This document shows, piece after piece, positions 1 to 10,165 of a stretch of DNA of 64,000 bases. The translations under genes and the position numbers were made by a program. The notes under the pieces are model-generated. The model had not been told where the DNA came from. It did no database searches and saw only the letters and a program-made list of their open reading frames with translations. Every line of letters begins with the position of its first letter. Position 1 is the stretch's first letter. The stretch comes from Castanea sativa (Eukaryota; Streptophyta; Magnoliopsida; Fagales; Fagaceae), in NCBI RefSeq assembly GCF_040712315.1, contig NC_134018.1, positions 48,981,335 through 49,045,334 on the forward strand, in the 5' to 3' direction.

Positions 1-1623
1 TAAATGACATGATATTGAATACACTATTAAATCTAAGAAAAAAAAAATCTGAACTATAAAATGAACAAGTTTGTTCCATGATTTGTACCTTGGTATTCTC
101 TACCTGTATAAGTCTGGTTCAAAATATTTGTGTTTGTCAATGTAAAAGTCCTTTATTTCCATTCCTAAATAAACCATTTTAATATACATACAATGGTAAG
201 CTCAACACATATCCATGAGATGATAAGATCCATATTTTCTTACCCTCTTTACAATTAACTCGCTTGTAATTACTGATGAAAATAAATTCATTTTCAAAAC
301 ACATATTCCACTTGATGGTTAATATTAGTTGCTTCCCTTTTTCTTTCTTGTTGCTATACAGTCAAGGAATAGGACAGGTTTATGCTGCTTCCAGAGCTGA
401 AGCAAAGCAATACTTAAGTTGCTTACCCAATACCATGACAGAATGAGAATTTGACATGGTACAAAGTACTACACACTTGACACTACACAAAAAACAAGCT
501 TATCTAGCCAAAAATCCATGGTTCCAAATTATATGAATCGCATGACAGGCTCTCAAAGTCCCTCGCATTCGATCTCTTGCTTGGTTAGGACTTTGGACTT
601 AGGAGTTTTAGGACCCAAGACGATTACCTATCTTATATAGGGGGACTGATGAGTGATGAGGTGATAATAATATGGAGAAGTTGTGGCCCTTTGCGTTTTT
701 GCATATCGGTCCATGGGCTTATTTAGGCATAATCATATATGGACTTGCTGGCCCACACCACTGATCACATCAACATTTTTACCTCATTTCTCTTTTCTAT
801 TGTGGTCTTCAAGCAACCAAGAGGAGAGAGTGTTTTTCTTTTTCTTTCTTTTTTTTTTTTAGGTAAAGTTTTTTTTAAACGACTCTATCTTCAGAAAGTT
901 GAAAAATAAGCTGTACCAAACTGATATTTGATTAGGGTAGACTATCATGATTCATGAGAGAGTGAACTTGAGAAGGTAGTGCATGCATTACTAACATGAT
1001 GTGACTTGCATGAAAAAATGGTGGAGGTATACAGAAGAAGAAACGTATATTGAGTGTAAACAAAGACAGGAAATGATTAGAGTATTCACGAAGATGAAAA
1101 TAGCTAAAACGTCATTTTATAACTCAAAACATAAACAACAGTTTTTAAACGTCTCAAACAATAATTTTCAGTTTTTAAATAATATTACACGTTTTTTCAT
1201 ACATTTTTTTACCTACACGTATTTATACACATATTTTCAAATAACAATTTTCAATTTTTAAGTGCATGTACCAAATACCCTATAAAGCTGACATTCTTAA
1301 AAAATATATTAGTAGTTTACTGTAACTGAAACTAATAATTTAAATAATAATAAAAAAACTTTATTGTGGCAAGGTGCATACCCTCTCCTCTCCTCTCTTT
1401 TTTTTCTTTTTAGTTTTTTATGTTGTTTATTGTGTAGGATATATTATTTTATTGTGTTGTTCATGTTACTTTAAAGTATTATATGCTAAAATAGAACCTT
1501 TAATGTTGGTTATACTGTAAAGTAAATTGTAAAAATAAATAAAGTGATTTTTTAAGTTGTTAAAAGCTATATCTTTTAAATGTTTTGATGTAAATGCTCT
1601 AAGATAGATATCTTGTGTTAAAC
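1..1623. other. Intergenic DNA, no gene seen
   Basis: AT-rich sequence without a convincing coding region. The only longer open frame (1001-1261 +) is low in complexity, rich in K/N/F and resembles no family I know. Short pyrimidine runs occur at 1380-1412. Confidence 0.6.
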
Positions 1624-1937
1624 TTATGCTCTGTTTGGATTGAGGGAGAAAGAGAGGGATTAGAGTAGAGTAGAGTAGAGTAAATTTGACCCAAAAATTA
1701 TCGTATTTTTAGCCAGCTCTACTCTACTTCCTTCTAGGGACGAAACCAGAACTTCAAGTTAGGGGTGGCAAAATTCTTCTAAGATTGAACCTCACAAAAG
1801 GACTCATTTTCGTTTTTTTATAAGAACAAAATGACTAATTATTATTGCTAAATAAAGACAAATATAAGAATATGGACAGTATGCATAAGAAATTAATTAT
1901 AAATTTATTACTTATCAATTCATAATTTAGTTTTCAA

Positions 1938-1946
1938 TTTATAAAT
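1938..1946. repeat. 9-bp target-site duplication, left
   Basis: TTTATAAAT lies directly before the left TIR of the foldback element and is repeated at 3470-3478. Joining the two flanks restores the sequence seen uninterrupted in the inverted hAT copy (tataaatttattagc on one strand). Confidence 0.85.
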
Positions 1947-3469
1947 GGCAAAAATGCACTTTTGGTCCCTACATTTTGGGTCAATTCCCATTTTGGTCCC
2001 AAAATTGATTTCTTTGCTAATGTCATCCCTAAAAAAAGAAAATCGTTTTTAAAGTGGTCATTTCCGTCAGGCTAGAAACGGATAAATCCTACGTGTCTAA
2101 CGGAATGTCCTATTTGCTGACATGGCGCTGACGTGACTATTAAAATATTATTAAAAAAGATTATTTGGCATTTTTAAATGCCATATTAGCATTTCAATTT
2201 TTTTAAACAAAGCCACGTCAAAAAATTTATATAAAAAAGAAATTAAATTTTTTAAAAAAAACCTGAAATCTAATTTAATTAAAAAAACTTTTTTCTCAAA
2301 AAAAAAAAATTAAAAACAACTTGGTGTTCTTTGTGTTCTTCCCCATCAAACCCAATAAGAACTCAAACCCAGTTTCCCAAAAAACAAACCCAGCAACCAA
2401 ACAACAAACACAGACCCAGATCGGCAGAACCACAACAGCACACCACAACAGAAACAAAAACCCAAACCAACAACACACCACACGGCTAAACCCACAAATC
2501 CGACCACCACTTCCACCGTTGCCCACCAACCACAACCCTAAACCACAGCAGCAGGAAAAAAAAAAATCAACCACAACAAGAAATCACCACTTCCTCCTCC
2601 ACCACTTCTCAAGAAATCACCACCATCCACAACAAGAAAAAAAGAAAAAGAAAAAAAAAACCCCCACAAACCAAATCAACCAAATCGGACCACGACTCCT
2701 ACGATCCACGCTCTGACCCATGAACAATCAGACCCATGCTTCGATCCACCATTCGATCCACGCTCACGACTCCTTCGATCCACGCAGACCCACGAAGAGA
2801 GAACAAAGAACAAAGAAAAGAGGGAGAGAAGAACAAGCCTCGGCAACGTTGAGTGCTGGGTTGGTGGGTTTGAGTCTCGGCGAGAATAAAGAACAGAGGG
2901 AGATAAGAGAGAACAAAGAAAAGAAGTGAGAGGGGAGAGAGAAGAATAAGCCTGAAATGAAATAGCTCATTTACTGTGGGATGATAGGTGTTGGTTTGTG
3001 TTTGTTGTTTGGTTGCTGGGTTTGTTTTCTGGGAATCTGGGTTTGAGTTCTTCCTGGGTTTGACGGGGAAGAACACGAAGAACACCAAGTTGTTTTTTTA
3101 TTATTATATTTGTTTTGAGAAACAAATTGTTTTTTTAATTAAATTAGATTTAAGGTTTTTTTTAAAATTTAATTTCTTTTTTATATAAATTTTTTGACGT
3201 GGCTTTGTTTAAAAAAATTAAAATGCTGACATGGCATTTAAAAATGCCAAATAATCTTTTTTTAATAATATTTTAATAGCCACGTCAGCGCCACGTCAGC
3301 AAATAGGACATTCCGTTAGACACGTAGGATTTCTCCGTTTCTAACCTGACAGAAATGACCATTTTAAAAACAATTTTCTTTTTTTAGGGATAACATTAGC
3401 AAAGAAATCAATTTTGGGACCAAAATGGGAATTGACCCAAAATGTAGGGACCAAAAGTGCATTTTCGCC
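1947..3469. mobile_element. Mutator-like foldback element with long TIRs
   Basis: Terminal inverted repeats of about 470 bp (roughly 1947-2418 and 2987-3469) begin GGCAAAAATGCACTTTTGG on the left and GGCGAAAATGCACTTTTGG in reverse complement on the right. A 9-bp target duplication TTTATAAAT flanks it at 1938-1946 and 3470-3478. Long TIRs with a 9-bp TSD are the signature of Mutator-like elements. The 0.57-kb middle is rich in ACCA and GAGA runs and codes for no transposase; open frames at 2321 (+) and 3088 (-) are the same TIR sequence read inward from each side. Confidence 0.85.
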
Positions 3470-3478
3470 TTTATAAAT
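3470..3478. repeat. 9-bp target-site duplication, right
   Basis: Second copy of TTTATAAAT, directly after the right TIR of the foldback element. Confidence 0.85.
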
Positions 3479-4146
3479 TTATTAGCTTGTTATAGCTAAT
3501 GCATTTCCCTCAACAACCCATTAGCCAACCAAATGTTTTTATTAGCTGTACAGTTATTATTTTTCTTTAACTTTACTTCTTTTTTTAATAAATTTCTTTA
3601 ACTTTACTAAGTAACTTTTTAGTAATTACTCACTCAATCTATTCTCTTTATAAGTTATAATAGGTCACACTCACATACACTCAACACTTCACAGTTTTGC
3701 AACATATTTCACAAAGAAAAAAAAAACAAAGAACAATGCAATCACAAACAGAGACACAAATAACATAAATGGGTATGGAGGGAGATTCCAAGAGATGAAC
3801 AAAATACATAAATGGTTATGGAAGAAGAGAGAAGAAATGCTTGCTATTCACGTACACTAAATTGTTTGGGCTGATTTGCCTTATTATTTGGGTTGGTTTG
3901 TTGTGTTATTTAGACTTTTTTTTTTTTGAAAGGGGCCAAGAGTTTGGAGATGGGGGGGGGGGGGAGGTTTAATTTTTCTTGGGCCTAAATTGTAACTCAA
4001 GCCTATTGCATATATATATATATATATATATGGCTGTTGGTTTTTCAAAATCTCAGGGGGGCAATGGCCCCCCAATGCCAATCTGTAGCTCCATCCCTGC
4101 TCCCTCTACTCCCCCTCCTTCATCCCTCCATCCAAACGGGCCCTTA

Positions 4147-4416
4147 AAGGCCTGAGTAAAGGTGGAGTCCAAAAGTAGAGCTATAGAAATAACTACCAGG
4201 GTTTGTAACTTATTACACAAAGGAATGATAGGGAAATAATATTTTTTACCATTTTGACAAAACATTTTTTTATGATTGTTAACTTGGTTTGTTTTAATTG
4301 AAGCAATGTCATTATCACTTGGGGTTGATTACTAAGCACTACTTTTATTATGTACTAATCATAGTAAGTTATGCTAGTCATTGTGGAATAAAAATGTCAA
4401 ATATTGTATCCCTAGA
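4147..4416. other. Spacer between the two inverted hAT copies
   Basis: AT-rich DNA between the end of the Tourist-like MITE and the target duplication of the second hAT copy. No coding region or repeat family recognised. Confidence 0.5.
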
Positions 4417-4424
4417 TGTGAGAG

Positions 4425-5266
4425 CAGGGACGGAGCTACAGTTTGGCATTGGGGGGCCTTTGCCCCCCCCCCCCCCACCCCCCGAGATTTTGAAAAACCA
4501 ACAGCCATATATATGCAATAGGCTTGAGTTACAATTTAGGCCCAAGAAGAATTAAACCTGCCCCCCATCTCCAAACTCTTGGCCCCTTTAAAAAAAAAAA
4601 TGTCTAAGCAACACAACAAACCAACCCAAATAATAAGACAGATCAGCCCAAACAATTTAGTGTACGTGAATAGCAAACATTTCTTTTCACTTCCTCCATG
4701 CCCATTTATGTATTTTGTTTATCTCTTGGAATCTCCCTCCATACCCATTTATGTTATTTGTGTCTTTGTTTGTGATTGCATTGTTGTTGTTTTTTTTTAA
4801 TTTTATTTTAAAATTTTCTTTGTGAAATATGTTGCAAAACTATGAAGTGTTGAGTGTGTGTGAGCGTGACCTATTATAACTTATAAAGAGAATAGATTGA
4901 GTGAGTAATTACTAAAAAGTTACTTAGTAAAGTTAAAGAAACTTATTAAAAAAAGAAGTATAGTTAAAGAAAAAAATAATTGTACAGTTAATAAAAACAT
5001 TTGGTTGGCTATTGGGTTGTTGAGGGAAATGTGTTAACTATAACAAGCTAATAAATTTATAAATTGAAAACTAAATTATGAATTGATAAGAAATAAATTT
5101 ATAATTAATTTCTTATGCATACTATCCACATTCTTATATTTGTTTTTATTTAGTAATAATAATTAGTCCTTTTGTTCTTATAAAAAAATAAAAATGAGTC
5201 CTTTTGTGAGATTCAATCTTAGAAGAATTTTGCCCCCCCTAACTCGAAGTTCTGGCTCCGTCTCTG
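4425..5266 (+). mobile_element. hAT-like non-autonomous element, copy 2
   Basis: An 842-bp element bounded by CAGGGACGGAGCTACAG on the left and CTGGCTCCGTCTCTG on the right (reverse complement CAGAGACGGAGCCAG), an imperfect terminal inverted repeat. The 8-bp direct repeat TGTGAGAG flanks it exactly at 4417-4424 and 5267-5274, the target duplication length of hAT transposons. It carries a long C tract near 4463 and AT-rich DNA. There is no transposase. The 1735-4099 element is its inverted relative. Confidence 0.85.
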
Positions 5267-5274
5267 TGTGAGAG

Positions 5275-5476
5275 ACCACGCCCTGAGCCTGTTTTATGTA
5301 GGTGTTGGGCCAAACCCACTTGAATTGATAGAGTTGTGTTATTGCTTCTTAAAATGGAGGTTCAACTAGTTATATTTTCCCCTTAAGAGTTTTACCATGG
5401 AGTCGTCGCTTATTTAATTATTGAATTAAATAAAAAAATTAAAATTAAAAAATTTCTCATTTTATTACACTTATTA
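5275..5476. other. Short non-coding stretch
   Basis: AT-rich DNA between the hAT copy and the segmental duplication; nothing recognised. Confidence 0.5.
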
Positions 5477-5480
5477 TGTT

Positions 5481-6573
5481 GCACAAATCTTAAGCCATAT
5501 ATTGAACGTTGAGTCACATGACACATGCCCATAATGTTGCCTTTTTATCTCCATTAATTCCTCCAAGCTATAGTTCTCGTGATGTTGCCTGAATTATAGG
5601 AGCCTCCATATCCTATCAAAAAACAAAAAAAAAAAGCCTCCATATTCACGATGATGGTCTATTCTATTTCTAGTGACAAGACTTTCACCGTATTCAAGTT
5701 CAACAACACGACGGCCATCACAATTCACACAAAGGTCAACAAAGGTGGGCGGCACCAGAGTCTTTAAAATTCAACAAAGTGTAAGGTTTGGGTGGTTAAC
5801 TCTACGCTGTTAAGCGGTGACATTGTAATATTTTATGTCTATATATCCATAAAATCGCCGACTTTCCCACCTGTACTGTAGCCGTGATACAGGTCGTAGA
5901 TATTGTTGATTAAAAAACAGTTTTATTGTTTAATCATTATAACAAATATTTTCACAATATTTAAACAACGTTATTAAAAATCTCTTACCAAATGAGCTCA
6001 CAATTTTTCACAAGGTTAGACTTGGATTTTTCCTCTCATTTATCACTTTTTTTTTTTTTTGGGCCTTGAATTGGACTTAACGTGATACCATAATTTGATT
6101 GATTGTGTGATATGTGTGGGTGTGTGATGAATCTTATATCAGGCACATACTAAGTTGAATTGGACTTTATTAACAACTATAAGGAGTCTTAATTATGACT
6201 AATCCTTTTGAGGTATAGCGTAAATGTAGTTAGTGCTTTTTCTTGGGTCATTACATATGGTATCAGAATTGGCACGGAAACCCTATGTAGGCTCGAGACA
6301 CTACCCTACAAAGTGGGCTCTAATAAGGACGTTGAAGATTTAAGTGGAGGAGATTGTGATGCCCTAATTTGATTGATTGTGTGATATATGTAAAGGAGAT
6401 TGTGATGCCCGAATTTAGCAGATTTGAACATTCCTCTTCCATATACCAATAACTTTTCTTTAGGTTCTAGCCAGTAGTGTGAAAATTTTCAATTTTCAAA
6501 GGATTCTATTATGATTGATTGCTCCATTTTAAGTTATTTGGAAAAGTTGTTACGTACTTAATACTCTTTCTTT
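5481..6573. repeat. Segmental tandem duplication, copy 1
   Basis: The stretch 5481-5893 (from gcacaaatcttaagccatat) matches 8545-8956 and the stretch 5949-6573 matches 9544-10165, in the same order and orientation. The offset is about 3.06 kb for the first part and 3.6 kb for the second, because copy 2 carries roughly 0.53 kb more between the two parts. Both copies include a TRIM-like retrotransposon relic. No gene is carried. Confidence 0.85.
6081..6400 (+). mobile_element. TRIM-like retrotransposon relic in copy 1
   Basis: A short LTR (about 6081-6255, from cGTGATACC to GGGTCATTACA) is followed by TGGTATCAGA at 6258-6267, the usual primer-binding match to initiator tRNA-Met. About 90 bp later a purine-rich GTGGAGGAGAT precedes a second LTR start, TGTGATGCCC at 6355. 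The 3' LTR is truncated, and a further TGTGATGCCC occurs at 6401. The internal region is far too short to code, so this is a terminal-repeat element in miniature (TRIM) or a deleted LTR element. Confidence 0.6.
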
Positions 6574-6588
6574 TCCACAGATGGCGCC

Positions 6589-7175
6589 AATTATAAGATC
6601 ACAATTTTTGTACCTAAGCCCAAAAATAAGAAAGGGAGTAGGCCTAAAGAGCCCAATATAATAAATTTGTAGAGAATAGATTTGAAAACTATGTTCTAGT
6701 AAGCTTAGACAATGATCATAGTGAGTAAAAATGACAATAGAATAAAGATGAATTGATGTTATCTCAAGAAAATCGTCATCGGACATAATCGGAGGAGGTT
6801 AATTCTTATATCTGATTCTTTTGGGACTGATTACAAGTATTGTTCTTGACTCTACAACTTTTTTCTCTTTATTTTTCTCCGATCCCCCTTGTAAGGGGCT
6901 TCCCTCTTCATTATATATATCTCCACCTTTAATCTCCATCATCCACATGTGTATCAAGTTGTTGGCCTTGTTCTCTGTCCCATCAGCACATTCCTAAAGT
7001 CTTTGGAAGTAGCTATAAGGCTACCTACCACTGCTCATGTATCACCTCCACATTAATGCGGTTCGTGGTGCTCTATCTCTTACGTCTTCCCTATTGCCTA
7101 CCTGTCCTCAGATCACTGAGTGTCCTCGGACAAGACTCATGACCCAACATACTCCCTTGGGCCTTTATCCCTACA
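6589..7175 (-). mobile_element. Solo LTR relic, family of 42755-43434
   Basis: The order of recognisable pieces (AGGCCTAAAGAGCCC, ATAATCGGAGGAGG, GATCCCCCTTGTAAGG, ATTATATATATCTCC, CCCATCAG) follows that of the better-defined solo LTR at 42755-43434, and both end CC(C)YACA. The start here is eroded (TATAAG where the other has TGTAAG) and I could not find a matching target duplication. Orientation is inferred by comparison with 7291-8087. Confidence 0.4.
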
Positions 7176-7290
7176 ATTATGATGGAGTGGTTTTTAGTAA
7201 CTAGATCAAATCATATAGTAAAAATTTTGCATCTAAAGTTGTAGAATTTAACTAAAAAGCAATATTGAATTTCGAGACTTATTATATAAT

Positions 7291-8087
7291 TGTGGGGGCA
7301 GAAGAGTCAGAGTATGTGTGTGGGCCTTGGGCTTGGTCCGAGGATATTAACTCGTCCGATGAGGTCTTAGTGATAATAATTATACTGGATATAAAAAGCA
7401 AATTATTACAAGAGAAGTTGGTGGAAATGGTCCGAGGAGGGAGATCTCCTCGGCTCTATAAAGTAAAAGTTGTACCATACACCTTGATGTATGTAAGGGG
7501 ATTCTAGAAGGTCTGATGAGGGAGGATACATTCCACATGAGCACAGGGAGAAGGACGGAATAAGAAATATCTTAGAGAAAACTGCTACTACTGCATTAAA
7601 GACTCTGCAACTACCTCACTGGCTTCATTAATGGAGAAATGACCTCTGAACAGTGGTGGGCAGTGTTACAACTATTGTTTGAGGGTTTCAAGAAGACAGT
7701 GGATGGGACAAATATTTAGATTGGTGATCTGGTCCATACGTGGAAGATGGTGGGAAGAAGGAAGATAATATGAAAGGAAAATGGTGGCATTCAAGAAGGG
7801 GGATCGGGAAAAGAAAGAGAAAAACATTGTATGCATCACCTTCAAATATAATCTATTGTTGAAAGAAGAAAGAGGAATATAATTCATTATCGGCTTACGT
7901 TCGATTAGAGTTTTTGCCATAAAATCATTTCATTGTGCATGTATTGGCTATTTAGCCCACCATACTTGTTATCCAATATCCATAAAACCTAGATTTTAAA
8001 CTCACGCTCTACAAATTTCATTGTATAAGGCTATTTGAGCCTGCACCTTTCACACGGTTTGGTCCGGGTGCAAATTGTGTCATTACA
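7291..8087 (+). mobile_element. Solo LTR, 797 bp
   Basis: Begins TGTGGGGGCAG and ends GTGTCATTACA (TG...CA ends), flanked by exact 5-bp duplications ATAAT at 7286-7290 and 8088-8092. No primer site or internal region is attached, so it is a solo LTR left by recombination between two LTRs. The start resembles the reverse complement of the 42755-43434 LTR. Small open frames inside (7265-7507, 7672-7920) are not genes. Confidence 0.75.
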
Positions 8088-8476
8088 ATAATTACAAACA
8101 AATTTTATCACTTATAAACTAATTTTTATGAAGAACAATAAGTTACCAAGTAATGTCTAAAGTTACAACAAATTTCACAACTATGGCATGTTGTGATTGG
8201 TATACAATGATAATAATGTCAATAGTAGTCGTATTTGAAAGTAATGCTACACTAATCATAATCTATCACTTCAACAATTATGAAGTTTATTGTGTTGATA
8301 TAGTTAATAAGTTAATAGATAAAGAAATTAAGTTGTTAACGCTTTTGAAATGTAATAGTATTTGTTTTCTCTCTTCAATTGAAACTTTTACTTCTTTAAT
8401 TTTGATAAAAATAGGATTTTTTTTTTCTGAGTTAAAGATATTTTTTTTCTATTTTAAAATAAAGTTTAAATTATAA

Positions 8477-8479
<3 letters not shown>

Positions 8480-8519
<40 letters not shown>

Positions 8520-8530
8520 TTGAATATATA
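8480..8530. repeat. (AT)n microsatellite
   Basis: An uninterrupted run of about 17 TA units followed by tgtattt and a short ca-rich stretch. Confidence 0.9.
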
Positions 8531-8984
8531 CACACACTTATGGTGCACAAATCTTAAGCCATATATTGAACATTGAGTCACATGACACATGCCCATAATG
8601 TTGCCCTTTTATCTCCATTAATTCCTCCGAGCTATAGTTTTCTTGATGTTGCCCCTGTATTATAGTCTAAAGAGCATCCATATCCTATCAAAAAAACAAA
8701 ATAAACAAAAAAAGCCTCCATATTCACGATGATGATCTATTCTATTTCTAGTGACAAGACTTTCACCGTATTCAAGTTCAACAACACGAGGACCATCACA
8801 ATTAACACAAAGGTCAACAAAGGTGGGCGGCACCAGAGTCTTTAAAATTCAACTAGAGTAAGGTTTAGGTGGCTAAGGGGTGGCATTCTAATATTTTATG
8901 TCTATATATCTATAAAACCGCCGTCTTTCCCACCTGTACTGTAACCGTGGTACAGGCTGCACCAAAATAAAATTGTCTTTTTAT

Positions 8985-9325
8985 TTAAATAAAATTATTT
9001 TTATTTAGTCTAAATTTAATAAGTAGTGAAACTCTATCTCTCTAACAAGTTCAACTTAAATTCAAATTCATCATTTTTTTAAAATAAAATTATTTTGTTT
9101 AGTCCAAACTTAACAATGAGTAAAACTCTATCTCTCTGACAAGTCTAACTTAAACTCAAACTCATCATTTTTTTAAACAAAATTATTTTTGTTTTTGTTT
9201 AGTCCAAACTTAACAAGTAGTAAAACTCTATCTCTATGACAAGTCTAACTTAAACTCAAACTCATAATTTTTTTAGAGGTTTTAATATTTTTGAGGTTTT
9301 AATATTTCAGAGGTTTTAATATTTG
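8985..9325. repeat. Short tandem repeats unique to copy 2
   Basis: Three degenerate units with the core taaaactctatctctctgac and AGTCCAAACTTAACAA, then a triplet of gaggttttaatattt. They sit exactly where copy 2 differs from copy 1 of the segmental duplication. Confidence 0.75.
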
Positions 9326-9678
9326 AATTTTTTAGTTATTTTTTTGTAGTATCTGAAATTGTCTAAATTTTTTTTTGTAAGTCATTGCACTTTCAAGCAA
9401 TGGCTTCTTCATTAATTTGTAACACAAATTGAAATTATATAATAACAAATCATGCAATGGTGTAATTTCTTAATTAATTTAAGATTTTATAAAATTATTT
9501 TAGTCTATCTCACAAATAGGTAAGTTCCTGTGTTAGCGACTAGTTTTCATAATATTTAAATAACGTTATTAGAAATCTCTTACTAAACGGGCACACAATT
9601 TTCCACAAGGTTAGACTTGGATTCTTCCTCTCATTTATCGCATTTTTTTTTTTTTTGGCCTTGAATTGGACTTAACAT

Positions 9679-10010
9679 GAAACCCCAATTTGATTGATTG
9701 TGTGATATGTGTGGGTATGTAATGAGTCCTATATCGGGCACATACTAAGTTGAATTGGATTTTATTAACAACTACAAGGAGCCTTAATTGTGACTGATCC
9801 TTTTGAAGTATAACACAAATGTGGCTAGCGCTTTCCTTGGGTCATTACATATGGTATCAGAACCAGCACGGAAGCCCTGTGTAGGCTCAAGACATTACCC
9901 TACAAAGTGGGCCCTAACAAAAACGTTGAGAATTTAAGTGGATGAGATTGTGATGCCCTAATTTGATTGATTGTGTGATGTATGTAAAGGAGATTGTGAT
10001 GCCCCAATTT
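9679..10010 (+). mobile_element. TRIM-like retrotransposon relic in copy 2
   Basis: Counterpart of 6081-6400: LTR piece ending GGGTCATTACA, primer site TGGTATCAGA, then TGTGATGCCC again after a purine stretch. It shares the truncated 3' LTR of the first copy, so the element was already present and broken before the segment was duplicated. Confidence 0.6.
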
Positions 10011-10165
10011 AGCAGATTTGAACATTCCTCTTCCATATATCAATAACTTTTCTTTAGGTTCTAGCTAGTAGTGTGAAAATTTTCAATTTTCAAAGGATTC
10101 TATTCTGATTGATTGCTCCATTTTAAGTTATTGGAAAAGTTGTTACGCGCTTAATGCTCTTTCTT

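Larger units (their letters stand above)
1735..4099 (-). mobile_element. hAT-like non-autonomous element, inverted copy 1
   Basis: Read on the - strand this matches the element at 4425-5266 over nearly its whole length: CAGGGATGGAGCTACAG-type start, a run of Gs and Cs, then AT-rich DNA, ending at a CTGGTTTCGTCCCTA end. It is interrupted at 1947-3478 by a foldback element plus its target duplication. Without that insert it is about 0.83 kb. The flanking 8-mers (cttccttc, ctccctct) no longer match exactly, so this is the older or more decayed copy. No transposase is encoded. Confidence 0.65.
1627..4143. mobile_element. Tourist-like MITE split by later insertions
   Basis: The left end reads TGCTCTGTTTGGAT and the right end, in reverse complement, GGGCCCGTTTGGAT. 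Both continue into a GAGGGA-rich stretch, giving imperfect terminal inverted repeats. TTA flanks both sides (1624-1626 and 4144-4146), the 3-bp target duplication typical of PIF/Harbinger (Tourist) elements. Only about 150 bp belongs to the MITE itself (1627-1734 and 4100-4143); the rest is a nested hAT-like element. A related MITE starts at 19144. Superfamily assignment is inference from the TSD and the ends. Confidence 0.55.
8545..10165. repeat. Segmental tandem duplication, copy 2
   Basis: Second copy of the 5481-6573 segment (matching parts 8545-8956 and 9544-10165). Between them, 8957-9543 has no counterpart in copy 1; it contains three degenerate direct repeats of about 94-100 bp (marked by actctatctctct at 9031, 9125 and 9225) and then three units of gaggttttaatattt at 9276-9325. 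The TRIM relic is repeated at about 9679-10010. Confidence 0.85.

Noticed and set aside
1931..3480. Full autonomous Mutator transposon
   Set aside because: The interior is about 0.57 kb and carries no transposase domain.
5274..7680. Possible tRNA genes suggested by GGTATCAGA motifs
   Set aside because: The motif is a retrotransposon primer-binding site; no cloverleaf could be drawn around it.
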